In this document: piece after piece, positions 34,787-45,839 of the stretch
How the letters are laid out: each line of letters starts with the position of its first letter
Numbering within the stretch: position 1 is the first letter of the stretch
From: Roseateles hydrophilus
GTDB lineage: Bacteria > Pseudomonadota > Gammaproteobacteria > Burkholderiales > Burkholderiaceae_C
Reading direction: 5' to 3'
Length of the DNA: 64,000 nucleotides
NCBI RefSeq assembly: GCF_026712245.1
Contig: NZ_JAPPUY010000001.1
Span: 558,001 to 622,000, forward strand
Notes under the pieces: generated by a model
What the model was told of the DNA's origin: nothing
Databases searched by the model: none
What the model saw: only the letters and a program-made list of their open reading frames with translations
Translations under genes and position numbers: made by a program

Positions 34787-36835
34787 ATGGCAGTTCCCAC
34801 CCTCCAGAGTTACATCGCCGGCCGCTGGGTTGGCGAGCGTGCGGCCAAGGCGCTCACCAGCGCGATCAATGGCCGCACGGTGGCCCACACCCACGAGGAA
34901 GGGCTCGATTTCGCTGAAAGCCTGGCCTACGCCCGCGGCACCGCCTTGCCCGGCCTGCTGCGCACGCACTTCCAGGACCGCGCCCGCGTGCTGAAGGCGC
35001 TGGCAACCTACCTGATGGAGCGCAAGGAGCAGCTCTACGCCATCAGCGCCCACACCGGCGCCACGCGCAGCGACTCGTGGATCGACATCGAAGGCGGCAT
35101 CGGCACGCTGTTCGCGTACGCCTCCATCGGTGGCAAGGACCTGCCCAGCAGCAACGTGCTGCACGAAGGCCCGCCCATGCGGTTGGGCCCCAATAACCAT
35201 TTCATCGGCAGCCACGTGCTCGTGCCCAAGCGCGGCGTGGCGCTGCACATCAACGCCTTCAACTTCCCGATGTGGGGCATGTTGGAGAAGTTTGCGCCCA
35301 GCTTCCTGGCCGGCATGCCCTGCCTGGTGAAGCCCGCCACAGCGACCAGTTATGTGGCCGAGGCCTGCGTGCGGCTCATCGTCGAATCTGGCCTGGTGCC
35401 GGCCGGGGCGCTGCAGCTCATCATCGGCGGCACGGGTGACCTGTTCGAGCGCCTGGACGAGGCCGACGTGGTCACCTTCACCGGCAGCGCCGACACCGCG
35501 CTCATGCTGCGCGCGCATCCGAACCTGCTGAAGAAGAGCATCCCGTTCAACGCCGAGGCCGACAGCCTGAACTGCGCCATCCTCGCGCCCGACGTGACGC
35601 CGGACGACCCCGAGTTCGACCTCTTCATCAAGGAAGTCGCCCGCGAGATGACGGCCAAGGCCGGCCAGAAGTGCACGGCCATCCGCCGCACGCTGGTGCC
35701 GCGCCCGCTGGTGGACGCGGTGGCCACGGCGCTGAAGGCGCGGCTCGCCAAGACGGTCGTCGGCGACCCGGCCGTGGACGGCGTGCGCATGGGGGCACTG
35801 GCCAGCAAGGCCCAGCAAGCCGACGTGGCCGAGCGCGTGGCGCAGCTGGCGCAGAACTGCGAACTGCTGCTGAGCGAGCGCGATGGCTTCGCGCCCAAGG
35901 GCGAGGGCGTGGCCGACGGGGCCTTCTTCGCGCCCACGCTGCTGCTGGCGCGGGATTCGGCCGCCAGCGATGCGCACCACCTGGAAGCCTTCGGCCCGGT
36001 GACGACGCTGCTGCCCTACGGCGATTTTGGCGAGGCCCTGCACCTGGCCACGCTGGGCCGCGGCAGCCTGGTGGGCACGGTGTGCACCAAGACGCCGGCC
36101 CTGGCCGCCCAGGCGGTGCCGACCTTTGCCGCCTGGCACGGCCGCATGCTGGTGCTGGACCGCGAGGCCGCGCTGGAGAACACCGGCCACGGCTCGCCGC
36201 TGCCCAAGCTCAAGCACGGCGGCCCGGGCCGCGCGGGTGGGGGCGAGGAACTGGGCGGCCTGCGCGCGGTGAAGCACTACCTGCAGCGCTGCGCGGTGCA
36301 GGGCTCGCCCACCATGATCTCGGCCATGACGGGCGAGTACCAGCGCGGAGGCGCCGTCACCGAGAGCGAGGTGCACCCGTTCCGCCGCTACTTCGAAGAT
36401 GTGGAAGTGGGCATGAGCCTGCTGACCCACCGCCGCACCGTCGGCGAGGCCGACATCGTGGCGTTCGGTGGCCTGTCGGGCGACTACTTCTACATGCACT
36501 TCGACGAGGTGGCCGCCAAGGCCTCGCCGTTCGGTCAGCGCATTGCACACGGCTACTTCGTGCTGTCGGCCGCGGCGGGCCTGTTCGTGAGCCCCGCGCC
36601 CGGCCCGGTGCTGGCCAACTACGGGCTGGAGAACCTGCGCTTCGTCACGCCGGTGGCGATCGGCGACACCATCCAGGCGCGGCTCACCGCCAAGCGCAAG
36701 ATCGACCGCCCGCCGCGCGACGACCAACCCGCGCAAGGCGTGATCGGCTGGGACGTGGCCGTGACCAACCAGCGTGGCGAGCTGTGTGCGAGCTACGAGA
36801 TCCTGACGCTGGTCGCGAAGAAGCACGCGGGCTGA
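34787..36835 (+). CDS. paaZ: Bifunctional oxepin-CoA hydrolase / 3-oxo-5,6-dehydrosuberyl-CoA semialdehyde dehydrogenase PaaZ
   Basis: A 682-residue fusion that opens the oxepin ring and oxidises the aldehyde. The N-terminal aldehyde dehydrogenase domain (about 1-520) has LKKSIPFNAEADSLNCAIL and the nucleophile Cys in KAGQKCTAIRRTLVP. The C-terminal MaoC-like (R)-hydratase domain (about 535-682) has GDYFYMHFDEVAAKASPFGQRIAHGYFVLS, with the Asp and His of the hydratase dyad. Length matches E. coli PaaZ (681). It ends the cluster, 15 bp before the convergent NlpC gene. Confidence 0.96.
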   Translation: MAVPTLQSYIAGRWVGERAAKALTSAINGRTVAHTHEEGLDFAESLAYARGTALPGLLRTHFQDRARVLKALATYLMERKEQLYAISAHTGATRSDSWIDIEGGIGTLFAYASIGGKDLPSSNVLHEGPPMRLGPNNHFIGSHVLVPKRGVALHINAFNFPMWGMLEKFAPSFLAGMPCLVKPATATSYVAEACVRLIVESGLVPAGALQLIIGGTGDLFERLDEADVVTFTGSADTALMLRAHPNLLKKSIPFNAEADSLNCAILAPDVTPDDPEFDLFIKEVAREMTAKAGQKCTAIRRTLVPRPLVDAVATALKARLAKTVVGDPAVDGVRMGALASKAQQADVAERVAQLAQNCELLLSERDGFAPKGEGVADGAFFAPTLLLARDSAASDAHHLEAFGPVTTLLPYGDFGEALHLATLGRGSLVGTVCTKTPALAAQAVPTFAAWHGRMLVLDREAALENTGHGSPLPKLKHGGPGRAGGGEELGGLRAVKHYLQRCAVQGSPTMISAMTGEYQRGGAVTESEVHPFRRYFEDVEVGMSLLTHRRTVGEADIVAFGGLSGDYFYMHFDEVAAKASPFGQRIAHGYFVLSAAAGLFVSPAPGPVLANYGLENLRFVTPVAIGDTIQARLTAKRKIDRPPRDDQPAQGVIGWDVAVTNQRGELCASYEILTLVAKKHAG

Positions 36836-36850
36836 GGCCCGCGCCGCGCG

Positions 36851-37579
36851 TCAGCGCGCGGCTGGGCTCTCGGCCGCGGCCTTCAGGTCGGCGCGGCGCG
36901 CGCCGGTGAAGCGCTTGGCCCAGTAGGAGTCGCGCATGTCCTCCACGCGCACGGCGCTGCCGGTGCGCGGGGCGTGGATGAACTTGCCTTCGCCGACATA
37001 GATGCCCACGTGGCTGAAGGTGGCGCGCATGGTGTTGAAGAACACCAGATCGCCCGGCTTCAGCTCGTCCTTGCGGATGGGGGAGAGGCTGCCCATCTTG
37101 GCCTGCTCGTCGGCGCGGCGCGGCAGCACCAGGCCCACGCTCATCTCGAAGATGTGGCGCGTGAAACCGCTGCAGTCGAAGCCGTTTTCCACCGAGTTCC
37201 CGCCGCGCGTGTAGCGCACGCCGAGGAAGTTCATGGCCGACAGCACCAGGTCCGAGGCCGTGTCGCGCACGCTGTCCAGCAGCCGTGCCGGTGCATTGGG
37301 CTCGCCGGTTGCGGTGCTCAGCAGGCCGCGCTCGCTGAGGAAGCGGCTGACGGCGTCACCCGGCGTGGCGGCGGGGGCAGGTTTTGCGGCGGCGGCCTTG
37401 TCCACCGCGGCCTGCTGTTGTTGCAGGCTCTGGCCGTAGGCACCGGTCATCGTGCCCGGCGGCGGCGCTGGCGGCAGGGCCGAGGCCTGAGCCACGCCCT
37501 GCGCATGCGCGGCGCAGCCCCAGGCCAGCAGGCCAGCGGCAGCAACACGGTTCAGCAAAGCACGGGAAACCAGGCGCAT
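36851..37579 (-). CDS. NlpC/P60-family (C40) cell-wall hydrolase, secreted
   Basis: A 242-residue protein with a signal peptide (LLAWGCAAHAQG) and an Ala-Gln-rich spacer (about 40-75). The C-terminal NlpC/P60 domain has the catalytic Cys in GFDCSGFTRHIFE, His in SHVGIYVGEGKFIH and the third residue in APRTGSAVRVE. It cuts peptide stems of peptidoglycan, usually between D-Glu and diaminopimelate. The 230-bp gap upstream to prpE (37580-37809) shows no gene or clear promoter. Confidence 0.9.
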   Translation of the reverse strand: MRLVSRALLNRVAAAGLLAWGCAAHAQGVAQASALPPAPPPGTMTGAYGQSLQQQQAAVDKAAAAKPAPAATPGDAVSRFLSERGLLSTATGEPNAPARLLDSVRDTASDLVLSAMNFLGVRYTRGGNSVENGFDCSGFTRHIFEMSVGLVLPRRADEQAKMGSLSPIRKDELKPGDLVFFNTMRATFSHVGIYVGEGKFIHAPRTGSAVRVEDMRDSYWAKRFTGARRADLKAAAESPAAR

Positions 37580-37809
37580 GCAGGACGGGAGAACGGGACG
37601 GGCCGCGAGGGCCAGGTAGCAGTGGTGTGAAGGCGGCGCGCAGGGTAGGCCGGGGCAGCTGCCAGCGTCAACCGACGCGGACGTAAAGCGCCGGATTTTC
37701 AGGGCAAACCCCGGCTTCGCCAGCGGCGACGTCGGTGGAAACCCTGTATTTTGTCACGGGCGCCACGGGGTCAGATTGACGTCAGTGGTGCAAGCCCACA
37801 CTGATCGGC

Positions 37810-39708
37810 ATGAAGACCTACGCCGACTTCCACCGCCACTCCCTGAACGACCGTGATGCCTTCTGGGCCGAGCAGGCCAAGCGCATCGACTGGCACACGC
37901 CGCCGCAGCAGGTCTGCGACACGAGCCGGCCGCCGTTCGCGCGCTGGTTCGTCGGCGGCACCACCAACCTCTGCCACAACGCGGTGGACCGCCATGCGGC
38001 GGCCAGGCCGGATGACGCGGCGCTGATCTGGGTATCCACCGAGGTGGGCCGGGAGATCGTCTACAGCTTTGCGCAGCTGCACGAAGAGGTGCAGACCATG
38101 GCCGCCATGCTGCAGGCGCAGGGCGTGGGCGAGGGCGACCGCGTGCTGATCTACATGCCCATGATCCCCGAGGCCGCGTTCGCGATGCTGGCCTGTGCGC
38201 GCATCGGCGCCATCCACTCGGTGGTGTTCGGCGGTTTCGCGTCGGTCAGCCTGGCCAGCCGCATCGACGACGCGGCACCTAAGCTCATCGTCAGCGCGGA
38301 CGCTGGCAGCCGTGGCGGCAAGGTTGTGCCCTACAAGCCCTTGCTGGACGAGGCCATCACGCTGGCCGCGCACAAGCCCGAGCGCGTGTTGATGGTGGAC
38401 CGCGGCCTGGCTCCGTTCACGCCCGTCGCGGGCCGCGACCTGGACTACGCCGCGTTGCGCGCCCAGCATGCCGGCGCCCAGGTGCCGGTGGTCTGGCTGG
38501 AGTCCAACCGCATCAGCTACACGCTCTACACCAGCGGTACGACCGGCAAACCGAAGGGCGTGCAACGCGACGTCGGCGGCTACGCCGTGGCGCTGGCCAC
38601 CAGCATGGACTACGTCTTCGGCGGCAAGGCTGGCGAGACCTACTTCTCCACCAGCGACATCGGCTGGGTGGTGGGCCACAGCTACATCGTCTACGGCCCG
38701 CTGATCGCCGGCATGGCCACGCTGATGTACGAAGGCCTGCCCATCAACCCGGACGCTGCCATCTGGTGGAGCCTGGTCGAGAAGTACAAGGTCACGGTCA
38801 TGTTCAGCGCGCCGACGGCCGTGCGCGTGCTCAAGAAGCACGACCCGGCGCTGCTCAAGCGCCATGACCTGTCGTCCTTGCGCGCGCTGTTCCTGGCCGG
38901 CGAGCCGCTGGACGAGCCGACCGGCCGCTGGATCGCCGAGGCGCTGGGCGTGCCCATCATCGACAACTACTGGCAGACCGAGACCGGCTGGCCGTTGCTG
39001 ACCGTGGCCCACCACATCCCGGGCGTGGCGCCAGTGCCTACGCGCTTCGGCTCGCCCGGCGTGCCCATGTATGGCTACGACGTGCAGTTGCTGGACGAGC
39101 AGACCGGCGAGCCGCTGACCGAGGCGAACCAGAAGGGCGTGCTGACCATCGCGCACCCGCTGCCGCCGGGCTGCCTGCAGACCGTGTGGGGCGACGACGA
39201 GCGTTTCGTGCGCACCTACTGGAGCAGCGTGCCGGGCAAGCAGGTGTACTCCACCTTCGACTGGGGCCTGCGCGACGAGGACGGCTACACCTTCATCCTG
39301 GGCCGCACCGACGACGTCATCAACGTGGCCGGCCACCGCCTGGGCACGCGAGAGATCGAGGAGTGCATCTCCAGCCATAGCGCCATCGCCGAGGTGGCGG
39401 TGGTGGGCGTGGCCGACCAGCTCAAGGGCCAGGTGGCGCTGGCCTTCGTCGTGCTGCGGGACCCGGCCCAGGCCAGCCCGGCGCTGGAGGCCGAGGTGCT
39501 CAAGCATGTGGACGGCCAGCTGGGCGCCGTGGCGCGGCCGGCGCGGGTGCACTTCGTGAGCCTGCTGCCCAAGACGCGCTCTGGCAAGCTGCTGCGCCGC
39601 GCGCTGCAGGCCGTGGCCGAGGGGCGTGATCCGGGCGACCTGACGACGCTGGACGACCCCACGGCGCTCGCGCAGGTGAAAACCCTGTTGGGCCACCGCA
39701 GCGCCTGA
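37810..39708 (+). CDS. prpE: Propionate-CoA ligase
   Basis: A 632-residue acyl-CoA synthetase of the acetyl/propionyl type. The N-terminal ACAS domain (FHRHSLNDRDAFWAEQAKRIDWH) is followed by the ATP loop YTLYTSGTTGKPKGVQRDVGG, the adenylate motif NYWQTETGWPLLT, and the hinge and C-terminal lysine region (GRTDDVINVAGHRLGTREIEE, KTRSGKLLRR). The N-terminus and the segment TSMDYVFGGKAGE fit PrpE rather than Acs. It activates propionate for the methylcitrate route, whose other genes are not here. Confidence 0.9.
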   Translation: MKTYADFHRHSLNDRDAFWAEQAKRIDWHTPPQQVCDTSRPPFARWFVGGTTNLCHNAVDRHAAARPDDAALIWVSTEVGREIVYSFAQLHEEVQTMAAMLQAQGVGEGDRVLIYMPMIPEAAFAMLACARIGAIHSVVFGGFASVSLASRIDDAAPKLIVSADAGSRGGKVVPYKPLLDEAITLAAHKPERVLMVDRGLAPFTPVAGRDLDYAALRAQHAGAQVPVVWLESNRISYTLYTSGTTGKPKGVQRDVGGYAVALATSMDYVFGGKAGETYFSTSDIGWVVGHSYIVYGPLIAGMATLMYEGLPINPDAAIWWSLVEKYKVTVMFSAPTAVRVLKKHDPALLKRHDLSSLRALFLAGEPLDEPTGRWIAEALGVPIIDNYWQTETGWPLLTVAHHIPGVAPVPTRFGSPGVPMYGYDVQLLDEQTGEPLTEANQKGVLTIAHPLPPGCLQTVWGDDERFVRTYWSSVPGKQVYSTFDWGLRDEDGYTFILGRTDDVINVAGHRLGTREIEECISSHSAIAEVAVVGVADQLKGQVALAFVVLRDPAQASPALEAEVLKHVDGQLGAVARPARVHFVSLLPKTRSGKLLRRALQAVAEGRDPGDLTTLDDPTALAQVKTLLGHRSA

Positions 39709-39764
39709 GCCCGGCCGGCCCGGGCGGCCGGGCCAGAATCGCGGCCTTCCCACAAGGAGCGCCC

Positions 39765-41750
39765 ATGAAACCCCTGCCCATCACGCTGGCGGCCTTCGCC
39801 CTCGGCAGCCTGAGCGGCCTGCTGGCCGCACAGCCCGCGCCGGCCCTGCCGGGCCCCAACTTCCCCACCTACGCCAGCGTGGCGGACGTGCAGACCCGCT
39901 GTGACGCGGGCCTCAAAGGTGCGCGCCAGCGCGTCGTTCAACTGGAGAAGCGTGCGGTGGATGCCGGCTGGCTGGCCGCGCTGGATGACCTGACGGTCTA
40001 CTTCGAGGACCACCAGTACCCCAACGACTTCATCCTCAACGTCCACCCCGACAAGGCCATCCGCGATGCGGCCCAGGCCTGCTCGCTGCGCTGGGCCGAC
40101 TTCAGCTCCAGCCTGGGCCAGAACGAGAAGCTCTACCGCGCGCTGCGCAAGGCGCCGCAGGCCGATGCTGTCGATGCCGAGTTCGCACGCCTGTCGCTGG
40201 GCCAGTTCGAGGACAGCGGCGTGGCGCTGCCGGCGCCCAAGCGAGCGCGGGCCAAGCAGATCCTGGACAAGCTGATCGAGCTGGACCAACAGTTCAACAA
40301 GAACATCCGCGACGCCGGCACCCGCGTGGCCTTCACCGAGGCCGAGCTCAAGGGCGTGCCCGAGGGCGTGTGGGCCGGCGCCAAGCGCGACGCCCAGGGC
40401 CGCGTCGTGCTCGGCGTGGACTACCCGAGTTACGTGCCGGTGATGCGCAGCGCCGAGAGCGAAGCCGCCCGCGAGCGCATGTGGCGCGCCAAGACCAACG
40501 AAGGCGGCGCGGCCAACCTGGCGCTGCTGGCGCAGATCGTCACGCTGCGCGGCGAGTACGCGAAGCTGTTCGGCTTCAGCAACTATGTGGACTTCAACCT
40601 GCGCCGCCGCATGGCCCGGGACGGCGCGACGGCCACCAAGTTCCTCGACTCGGTGACCGGTGCCGTCAACGAGCGCGAGCGTGCCGAATTGCTGGAGTTG
40701 CGCGAGGCCAAGGCCCGCCATGTCGGCACCGCGCCCGAGCGCACCACGGTGCAGCGCTGGGACGCCACCTTCTACAGCGAGCGCGTGAAGCGCGAGAAGT
40801 TCAGCGTCGACCAGAACGCCTTCCGCCCGTACTTCCCGCCGCAGGCGAGCCTCGAGTTCTCGATGCGCATCGTCGAGCGGCTCATGGGTGTGAAGTACCA
40901 GCGCGTGGCCAACAAGCTCTGGCACGACGAGGTGCAGACCTATGTGGTCAGCGATGCCGCCAGCGGTCAGCCCATCGCGCAGATGTACGTAGATCTGTAC
41001 CCGCGCGAGGGCAAGTACAACCACGCCGCCGTGTGGCCGCTGCGCGGCAGCGCCACGCGCGCCGGCCGCACGCCGGCGGCGGCGCTGGTGGTCAATTTCG
41101 ACCGCGAGGGCCTGACGCTGGATGAGGTGGAGACGCTGCTGCACGAGCTGGGCCACGCGGTGCACGTGAACCTGTCCAAGACGCGCTACGCCGCAACGGC
41201 CGGCACGGCCGTCATGCACGACTTCGTCGAGGCGCCGTCCCAGATGCTGGAGGACTGGGTCTACGACAAGGACGTGCTCAAGCTCATGCAGGACGTCTGC
41301 CCGAGCTGCAAGCCCGTGCCCGATGCGTTGGTGGCCCAGGCCCAGGCCGCCAAGCACCACGGCAAGGGCGGGCAGTTCGGCCGCCAGCACCTGTACGCCA
41401 GCTACGACCTGACGCTGCACCAGGCGGCCAAGCCGGAGCCGCTGCCGCTGTGGGCCAAGATGGAAGGTGCGACGCCGCTGGGCTATGTGTCGGGCACGCA
41501 GTTCCCGGCCGGCTTTGCCCACATTGCCGGTGGCTATGGCGCGGGCTACTACGGCTACCTCTGGAGCCTGGTGGTGGCGATGGACCTGCGCACCGCGTTC
41601 GCGGCCGACAAGCTGGGCGCGGACGTGGGCCGTCGCTACCGCGACGAGGTGTTGGGGCAGGGCGCGCAGAAGCCGGCGCCCGAGCTGGTCAAGGCCTTCC
41701 TGGGCCGCGAGAGCAACTCGCAGGCGTTCTTCGAGTACCTGAAGAAATGA
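39765..41750 (+). CDS. M3-family zinc metallopeptidase (oligopeptidase type), exported
   Basis: A 661-residue peptidase with a signal peptide (ITLAAFALGSLSGLLAAQ). The zinc site HELGH lies at residues 460-464 within LLHELGHAVHVNLSKTRYA, with a downstream FVEAPSQMLEDWVYD giving the third ligand, as in thimet oligopeptidase and Dcp. It degrades short peptides; the signal peptide points to the periplasm, unlike cytosolic OpdA. A rho-independent terminator follows. Confidence 0.92.
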   Translation: MKPLPITLAAFALGSLSGLLAAQPAPALPGPNFPTYASVADVQTRCDAGLKGARQRVVQLEKRAVDAGWLAALDDLTVYFEDHQYPNDFILNVHPDKAIRDAAQACSLRWADFSSSLGQNEKLYRALRKAPQADAVDAEFARLSLGQFEDSGVALPAPKRARAKQILDKLIELDQQFNKNIRDAGTRVAFTEAELKGVPEGVWAGAKRDAQGRVVLGVDYPSYVPVMRSAESEAARERMWRAKTNEGGAANLALLAQIVTLRGEYAKLFGFSNYVDFNLRRRMARDGATATKFLDSVTGAVNERERAELLELREAKARHVGTAPERTTVQRWDATFYSERVKREKFSVDQNAFRPYFPPQASLEFSMRIVERLMGVKYQRVANKLWHDEVQTYVVSDAASGQPIAQMYVDLYPREGKYNHAAVWPLRGSATRAGRTPAAALVVNFDREGLTLDEVETLLHELGHAVHVNLSKTRYAATAGTAVMHDFVEAPSQMLEDWVYDKDVLKLMQDVCPSCKPVPDALVAQAQAAKHHGKGGQFGRQHLYASYDLTLHQAAKPEPLPLWAKMEGATPLGYVSGTQFPAGFAHIAGGYGAGYYGYLWSLVVAMDLRTAFAADKLGADVGRRYRDEVLGQGAQKPAPELVKAFLGRESNSQAFFEYLKK

Positions 41751-41753
41751 ACA

Positions 41754-41778
41754 AGGGCCGCGTGAGCGGCCCTTTCTT
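41754..41778 (+). terminator. Intrinsic terminator after the M3 peptidase
   Basis: AGGGCCGC (41754-41761) pairs with GCGGCCCT (41766-41773) around GTGA and is followed by TTCTT. It sits between two convergent genes. Confidence 0.85.
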
Positions 41779-41796
41779 CGTGCGCACGCGCGGGCG

Positions 41797-42276
41797 TCAG
41801 TGCCCGCAGCTGCTGCTGCCGCAGCCCGAGGCGCCGGCCTCGGCCGTGACGGCTTCACGGCACTCGCCGGTGGCCGGGTCGAAGCCCCGCTGCTCCATCG
41901 TGAACACCAGCGCCGCATCCATCATCTCGGCATGCTGCGGGAACCAGCCCGCCAGCTCCGTGCGCAGGATGGACAGCGGCTCACGGTCGTTCAGCTCGTT
42001 CGCGTAGCGCAGCGCCTCGCGCATCACGTTCAGCACCATCGCGTGCTGGCTGCTGTGGCAGTTCTGCGGCTCGAAGCCGCAGCGCGCCATCCAGTCCTCT
42101 TCCATCGCGAAGTGGGCCTCGGTGTGAGCCAGCAGCGCGTGGTAGGCGGGCAGGGCGTCCTCGCCCGCATCCAGCGCGGCGCCGAAGGCGTTCAGCAGCT
42201 CGATGAACTCCTGGTGGGTGGTGTCCAGCTGGGGCTGGTTCAGGACGAGGTTGTCGGTCCAGGCAAGGGTGGTCAT
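41797..42276 (-). CDS. Bacteriohemerythrin
   Basis: A 159-residue oxygen-binding di-iron protein. Ligands fit the bacteriohemerythrin pattern: His21, His55, Glu59, His74, His78, His115 and Asp120. The C-terminus adds a Cys-rich tail (GASGCGSSSCGH) not needed for the fold, possibly metal-binding or redox-active. The ATG at 42276 (MTTLAWTDNL) gives the family start. A longer in-frame start at 42369 would translate the upstream structured repeat and is rejected. It lies downstream of argH on the same strand. Confidence 0.9.
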   Translation of the reverse strand: MTTLAWTDNLVLNQPQLDTTHQEFIELLNAFGAALDAGEDALPAYHALLAHTEAHFAMEEDWMARCGFEPQNCHSSQHAMVLNVMREALRYANELNDREPLSILRTELAGWFPQHAEMMDAALVFTMEQRGFDPATGECREAVTAEAGASGCGSSSCGH

Positions 42277-42299
42277 GTCAGCAGTTCCGTGTGATTTCT

Positions 42300-42391
42300 G
42301 GCCGAGCGCCGGGCCGCTCCCAAGCCGGCCCGTCGTGGCGATGTGCGAGCGGCTTGATGCCGCAAGCATCGCCGTCCCTTCGGGGGACCGA
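42300..42391 (-). ncRNA. Structured 92-bp repeat, copy B, in the leader of the hemerythrin gene
   Basis: The minus-strand partner of 32805-32896, about 86 percent identical and ungapped. The inner stem changes G-U to G-C at one position, keeping the pairing, and the terminal hairpin GAGCG/CGCTC is unchanged. It ends 23 nt before the hemerythrin ATG and lies between argH and hemerythrin, both on this strand. Its internal frame (ATG at 42369) runs in phase into hemerythrin, unlike copy A, which stops. Confidence 0.6.
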
Positions 42392-42438
42392 CCAGGCTCG
42401 CGCGCGTCCAGCGGCGCGAGCCTGGGCGAGGGGCATGT

Positions 42439-43836
<1,398 letters not shown>

Positions 43837-43905
43837 GGGGCGAACAGCGTTGGGGCTGCGCGCACAATCGCGCGCAGCCCGGCATTATCGAACGCCGCCT
43901 CCGCC

Positions 43906-45021
43906 ATGCTTTCGTCTCTCTTCAAGCGTCGTCGCGAGCCGCCCGCCAGCGTCTGGCACGACTCCCTGCAGGTCAGCCAGTGGCTGGGCTTTGCCGCGAC
44001 CGAGCTGCCCGAGTTGCCCCAGCTGTCCCGTGCGCCGCTGCTGGACCCGACGCGTGCCTTTGACGTCTGCCACGTGGGCCTGGTGCTGCGCGCCGTGCTG
44101 GGCGTGCAGCTGCTGCTCGCGCTGGGCATGGCGCTGGTTGCGCGTGATGCCAGCCAGTGGCTGTCGATGACGGCGGGTGGCACCGTGGTGACCATGTTCG
44201 CGGTGCTGTTCTGGCTGTTGACCGTGTGCGCCGCCCGGCGGCTGTGGCCGCGCCTGCCCGAACCGGCGCAGTGGCTGGCCTTGATGGCGCTGGGCGCCGT
44301 GGGCGCGGCCATGGGCTTTGCGCTCTACAACCTGGCCAGCGAGGAGCCGGCATCGGCCTGGCGCTGGGGCAGCATCGCCGCGTCGGGCGCCAGTGGTGCG
44401 GCCGTGCTGCTGGCCTGGCTCAAGCTGCGCGAACACAGCCAGCGCCCGGCCGATGCGCTGGCCCAGCTGGTGGAGCTGCAGTCGCGCATCCGGCCGCATT
44501 TTCTGTTCAACACGCTGAACAGCGCCATCGCGCTGGTGCAGGTGGACCCGGCCCGCGCCGAGGGCGTGCTGGAAGACCTGGCCGAGCTGTTCCGCGTCGC
44601 GCTGGCGGATTCCAGCGCCTCGGTCACGCTGGCCGAGGAGGTGGAGCTGGCGCAGCGCTACCTGGCCATCGAGCAGATCCGCTTCGGATCACGGCTGCGC
44701 GTGACCTGGCAGCTGGACCCGGCCGCCGGCAGCGCGCGGCTGCCGCCCCTGCTGCTGCAGCCGCTGGTGGAGAACGCGGTGCGCCACGGCGTGGAGCCCA
44801 ACGACGAAGGCGGCGAGCTGACGGTGACCACCAAACGCCGTGGCAGCGAGGTGGAGATCTGCATCGTCAACAGCGTTGGCGCGCCCGCGCGCACCGCGGG
44901 CCACGGCCTGGCCCTGCGCAATGTGCGCCAGCGGCTGCGGCTGATGCATGACGTGGCGGCCACCTTCGACCTCGAATCCACCGACACTCGCTTCTCCTTG
45001 CGCATCGTTCTGCCGTTATGA
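43906..45021 (+). CDS. algZ: LytS/AlgZ-family sensor histidine kinase
   Basis: A 371-residue membrane kinase with about four hydrophobic segments (about 60-160). The His_kinase domain has RIRPHFLFNTLNSAIALVQ with the phospho-accepting His, and the ATP domain has LPPLLLQPLVENAVRHGVEP. This is the unorthodox FimS/AlgZ form. It overlaps its response regulator by 4 nt. In Pseudomonas the pair AlgZ/AlgR controls surface polysaccharide and twitching motility; what it governs here is unknown. Confidence 0.9.
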   Translation: MLSSLFKRRREPPASVWHDSLQVSQWLGFAATELPELPQLSRAPLLDPTRAFDVCHVGLVLRAVLGVQLLLALGMALVARDASQWLSMTAGGTVVTMFAVLFWLLTVCAARRLWPRLPEPAQWLALMALGAVGAAMGFALYNLASEEPASAWRWGSIAASGASGAAVLLAWLKLREHSQRPADALAQLVELQSRIRPHFLFNTLNSAIALVQVDPARAEGVLEDLAELFRVALADSSASVTLAEEVELAQRYLAIEQIRFGSRLRVTWQLDPAAGSARLPPLLLQPLVENAVRHGVEPNDEGGELTVTTKRRGSEVEICIVNSVGAPARTAGHGLALRNVRQRLRLMHDVAATFDLESTDTRFSLRIVLPL

Positions 45022-45839
45022 CCGCACTGCGAGTCCTCATCGTTGACGACGAACCCCTGGCGCGGCTGCGGCTGCGTGGTCTCGTGGAGGCCATCACCGA
45101 ACCCCGCTGCGAAGTGGTGGCGGAGGCCGCGACCGCGTCCCAGGCCACCGCCTGGCTGCGCGAGCATGGCTGCGACCTGTTGCTGCTGGACGTGCAGATG
45201 CCCGGCGCGGACGGGCTGCAGTTCGCCGACACCCTGGCCGCGCGCGCGGCCGCCGGCCAGCCGGTGCCGATGATCGTGTTCGTCACTGCGCACGCGATGC
45301 ACGCGCTGCGTGCCTTCGAGCTGGATGCGGTGGACTACCTCACCAAGCCCGTGCGTCGCGAACGGCTGCAGGCCGCTCTGGCCCGCGTGTGGCAGCGCAT
45401 GACCGAGCGTGCCGCCGTGCAGGCGCGCCAGCCGGCCGATGCGCCGGCTGCGCCCGATGCGGACTTCATCACCATCACCGACCGCGGCCGGCTCAAGCGC
45501 GTGCCGCTGTCGGAGGTGCTGTACTTCAAGGCCGAACTGAAGTACCTGACGCTGCGCACCGCCAGCGAGAGCCATGTGATGGACGGCGCGCTGTCTGACC
45601 TGGAGCAGCGCCACGGCGATCGCTTTCTGCGCGTGCACCGCAATGCGCTGGTGGCCCGCTGGGCCGTGCGCGAACTGGAGCGGCATGCGCCCACCAACTT
45701 CGGCGAGCTGGACGGCGGTGACGCTGCCGACGGCGCCGACAGCTGGGCGGTGCGCATCGTCCATGTGGACGAATGGCTGGCCGTGTCGCGCCGGCAGGTG
45801 GCGGCGGTGCGGGAGGCGCTGGCGGGGCAGGGGCGCTGA
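45018..45839 (+). CDS. algR: LytTR response regulator, AlgR-type
   Basis: A 273-residue regulator: receiver domain (1-125) with acidic VDDEP, phospho-acceptor Asp58 in LLLLDVQMPG, and Lys in YLTKPV; then a LytTR DNA-binding domain with LKRVPLSEVLYFKAELKYLTLRT and FLRVHRNALVARWAV. ATG overlaps algZ. The next gene overlaps its stop by 1 nt, so the unknown pair downstream is part of the same operon. Confidence 0.92.
   Translation: MTALRVLIVDDEPLARLRLRGLVEAITEPRCEVVAEAATASQATAWLREHGCDLLLLDVQMPGADGLQFADTLAARAAAGQPVPMIVFVTAHAMHALRAFELDAVDYLTKPVRRERLQAALARVWQRMTERAAVQARQPADAPAAPDADFITITDRGRLKRVPLSEVLYFKAELKYLTLRTASESHVMDGALSDLEQRHGDRFLRVHRNALVARWAVRELERHAPTNFGELDGGDAADGADSWAVRIVHVDEWLAVSRRQVAAVREALAGQGR

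Noticed and set aside
33413-36826. A 1137-codon minus-strand frame across the binding-protein gene and paaZ
   Set aside because: It is a shadow of the binding protein and PaaZ; the product is rich in His, Arg, Gly and Val with no domain.
42277-42369. A 31-residue N-terminal extension of hemerythrin
   Set aside because: It translates the structured repeat; hemerythrin homology starts at MTTLAWTDNL and the paaR copy of the repeat stops in the same frame.
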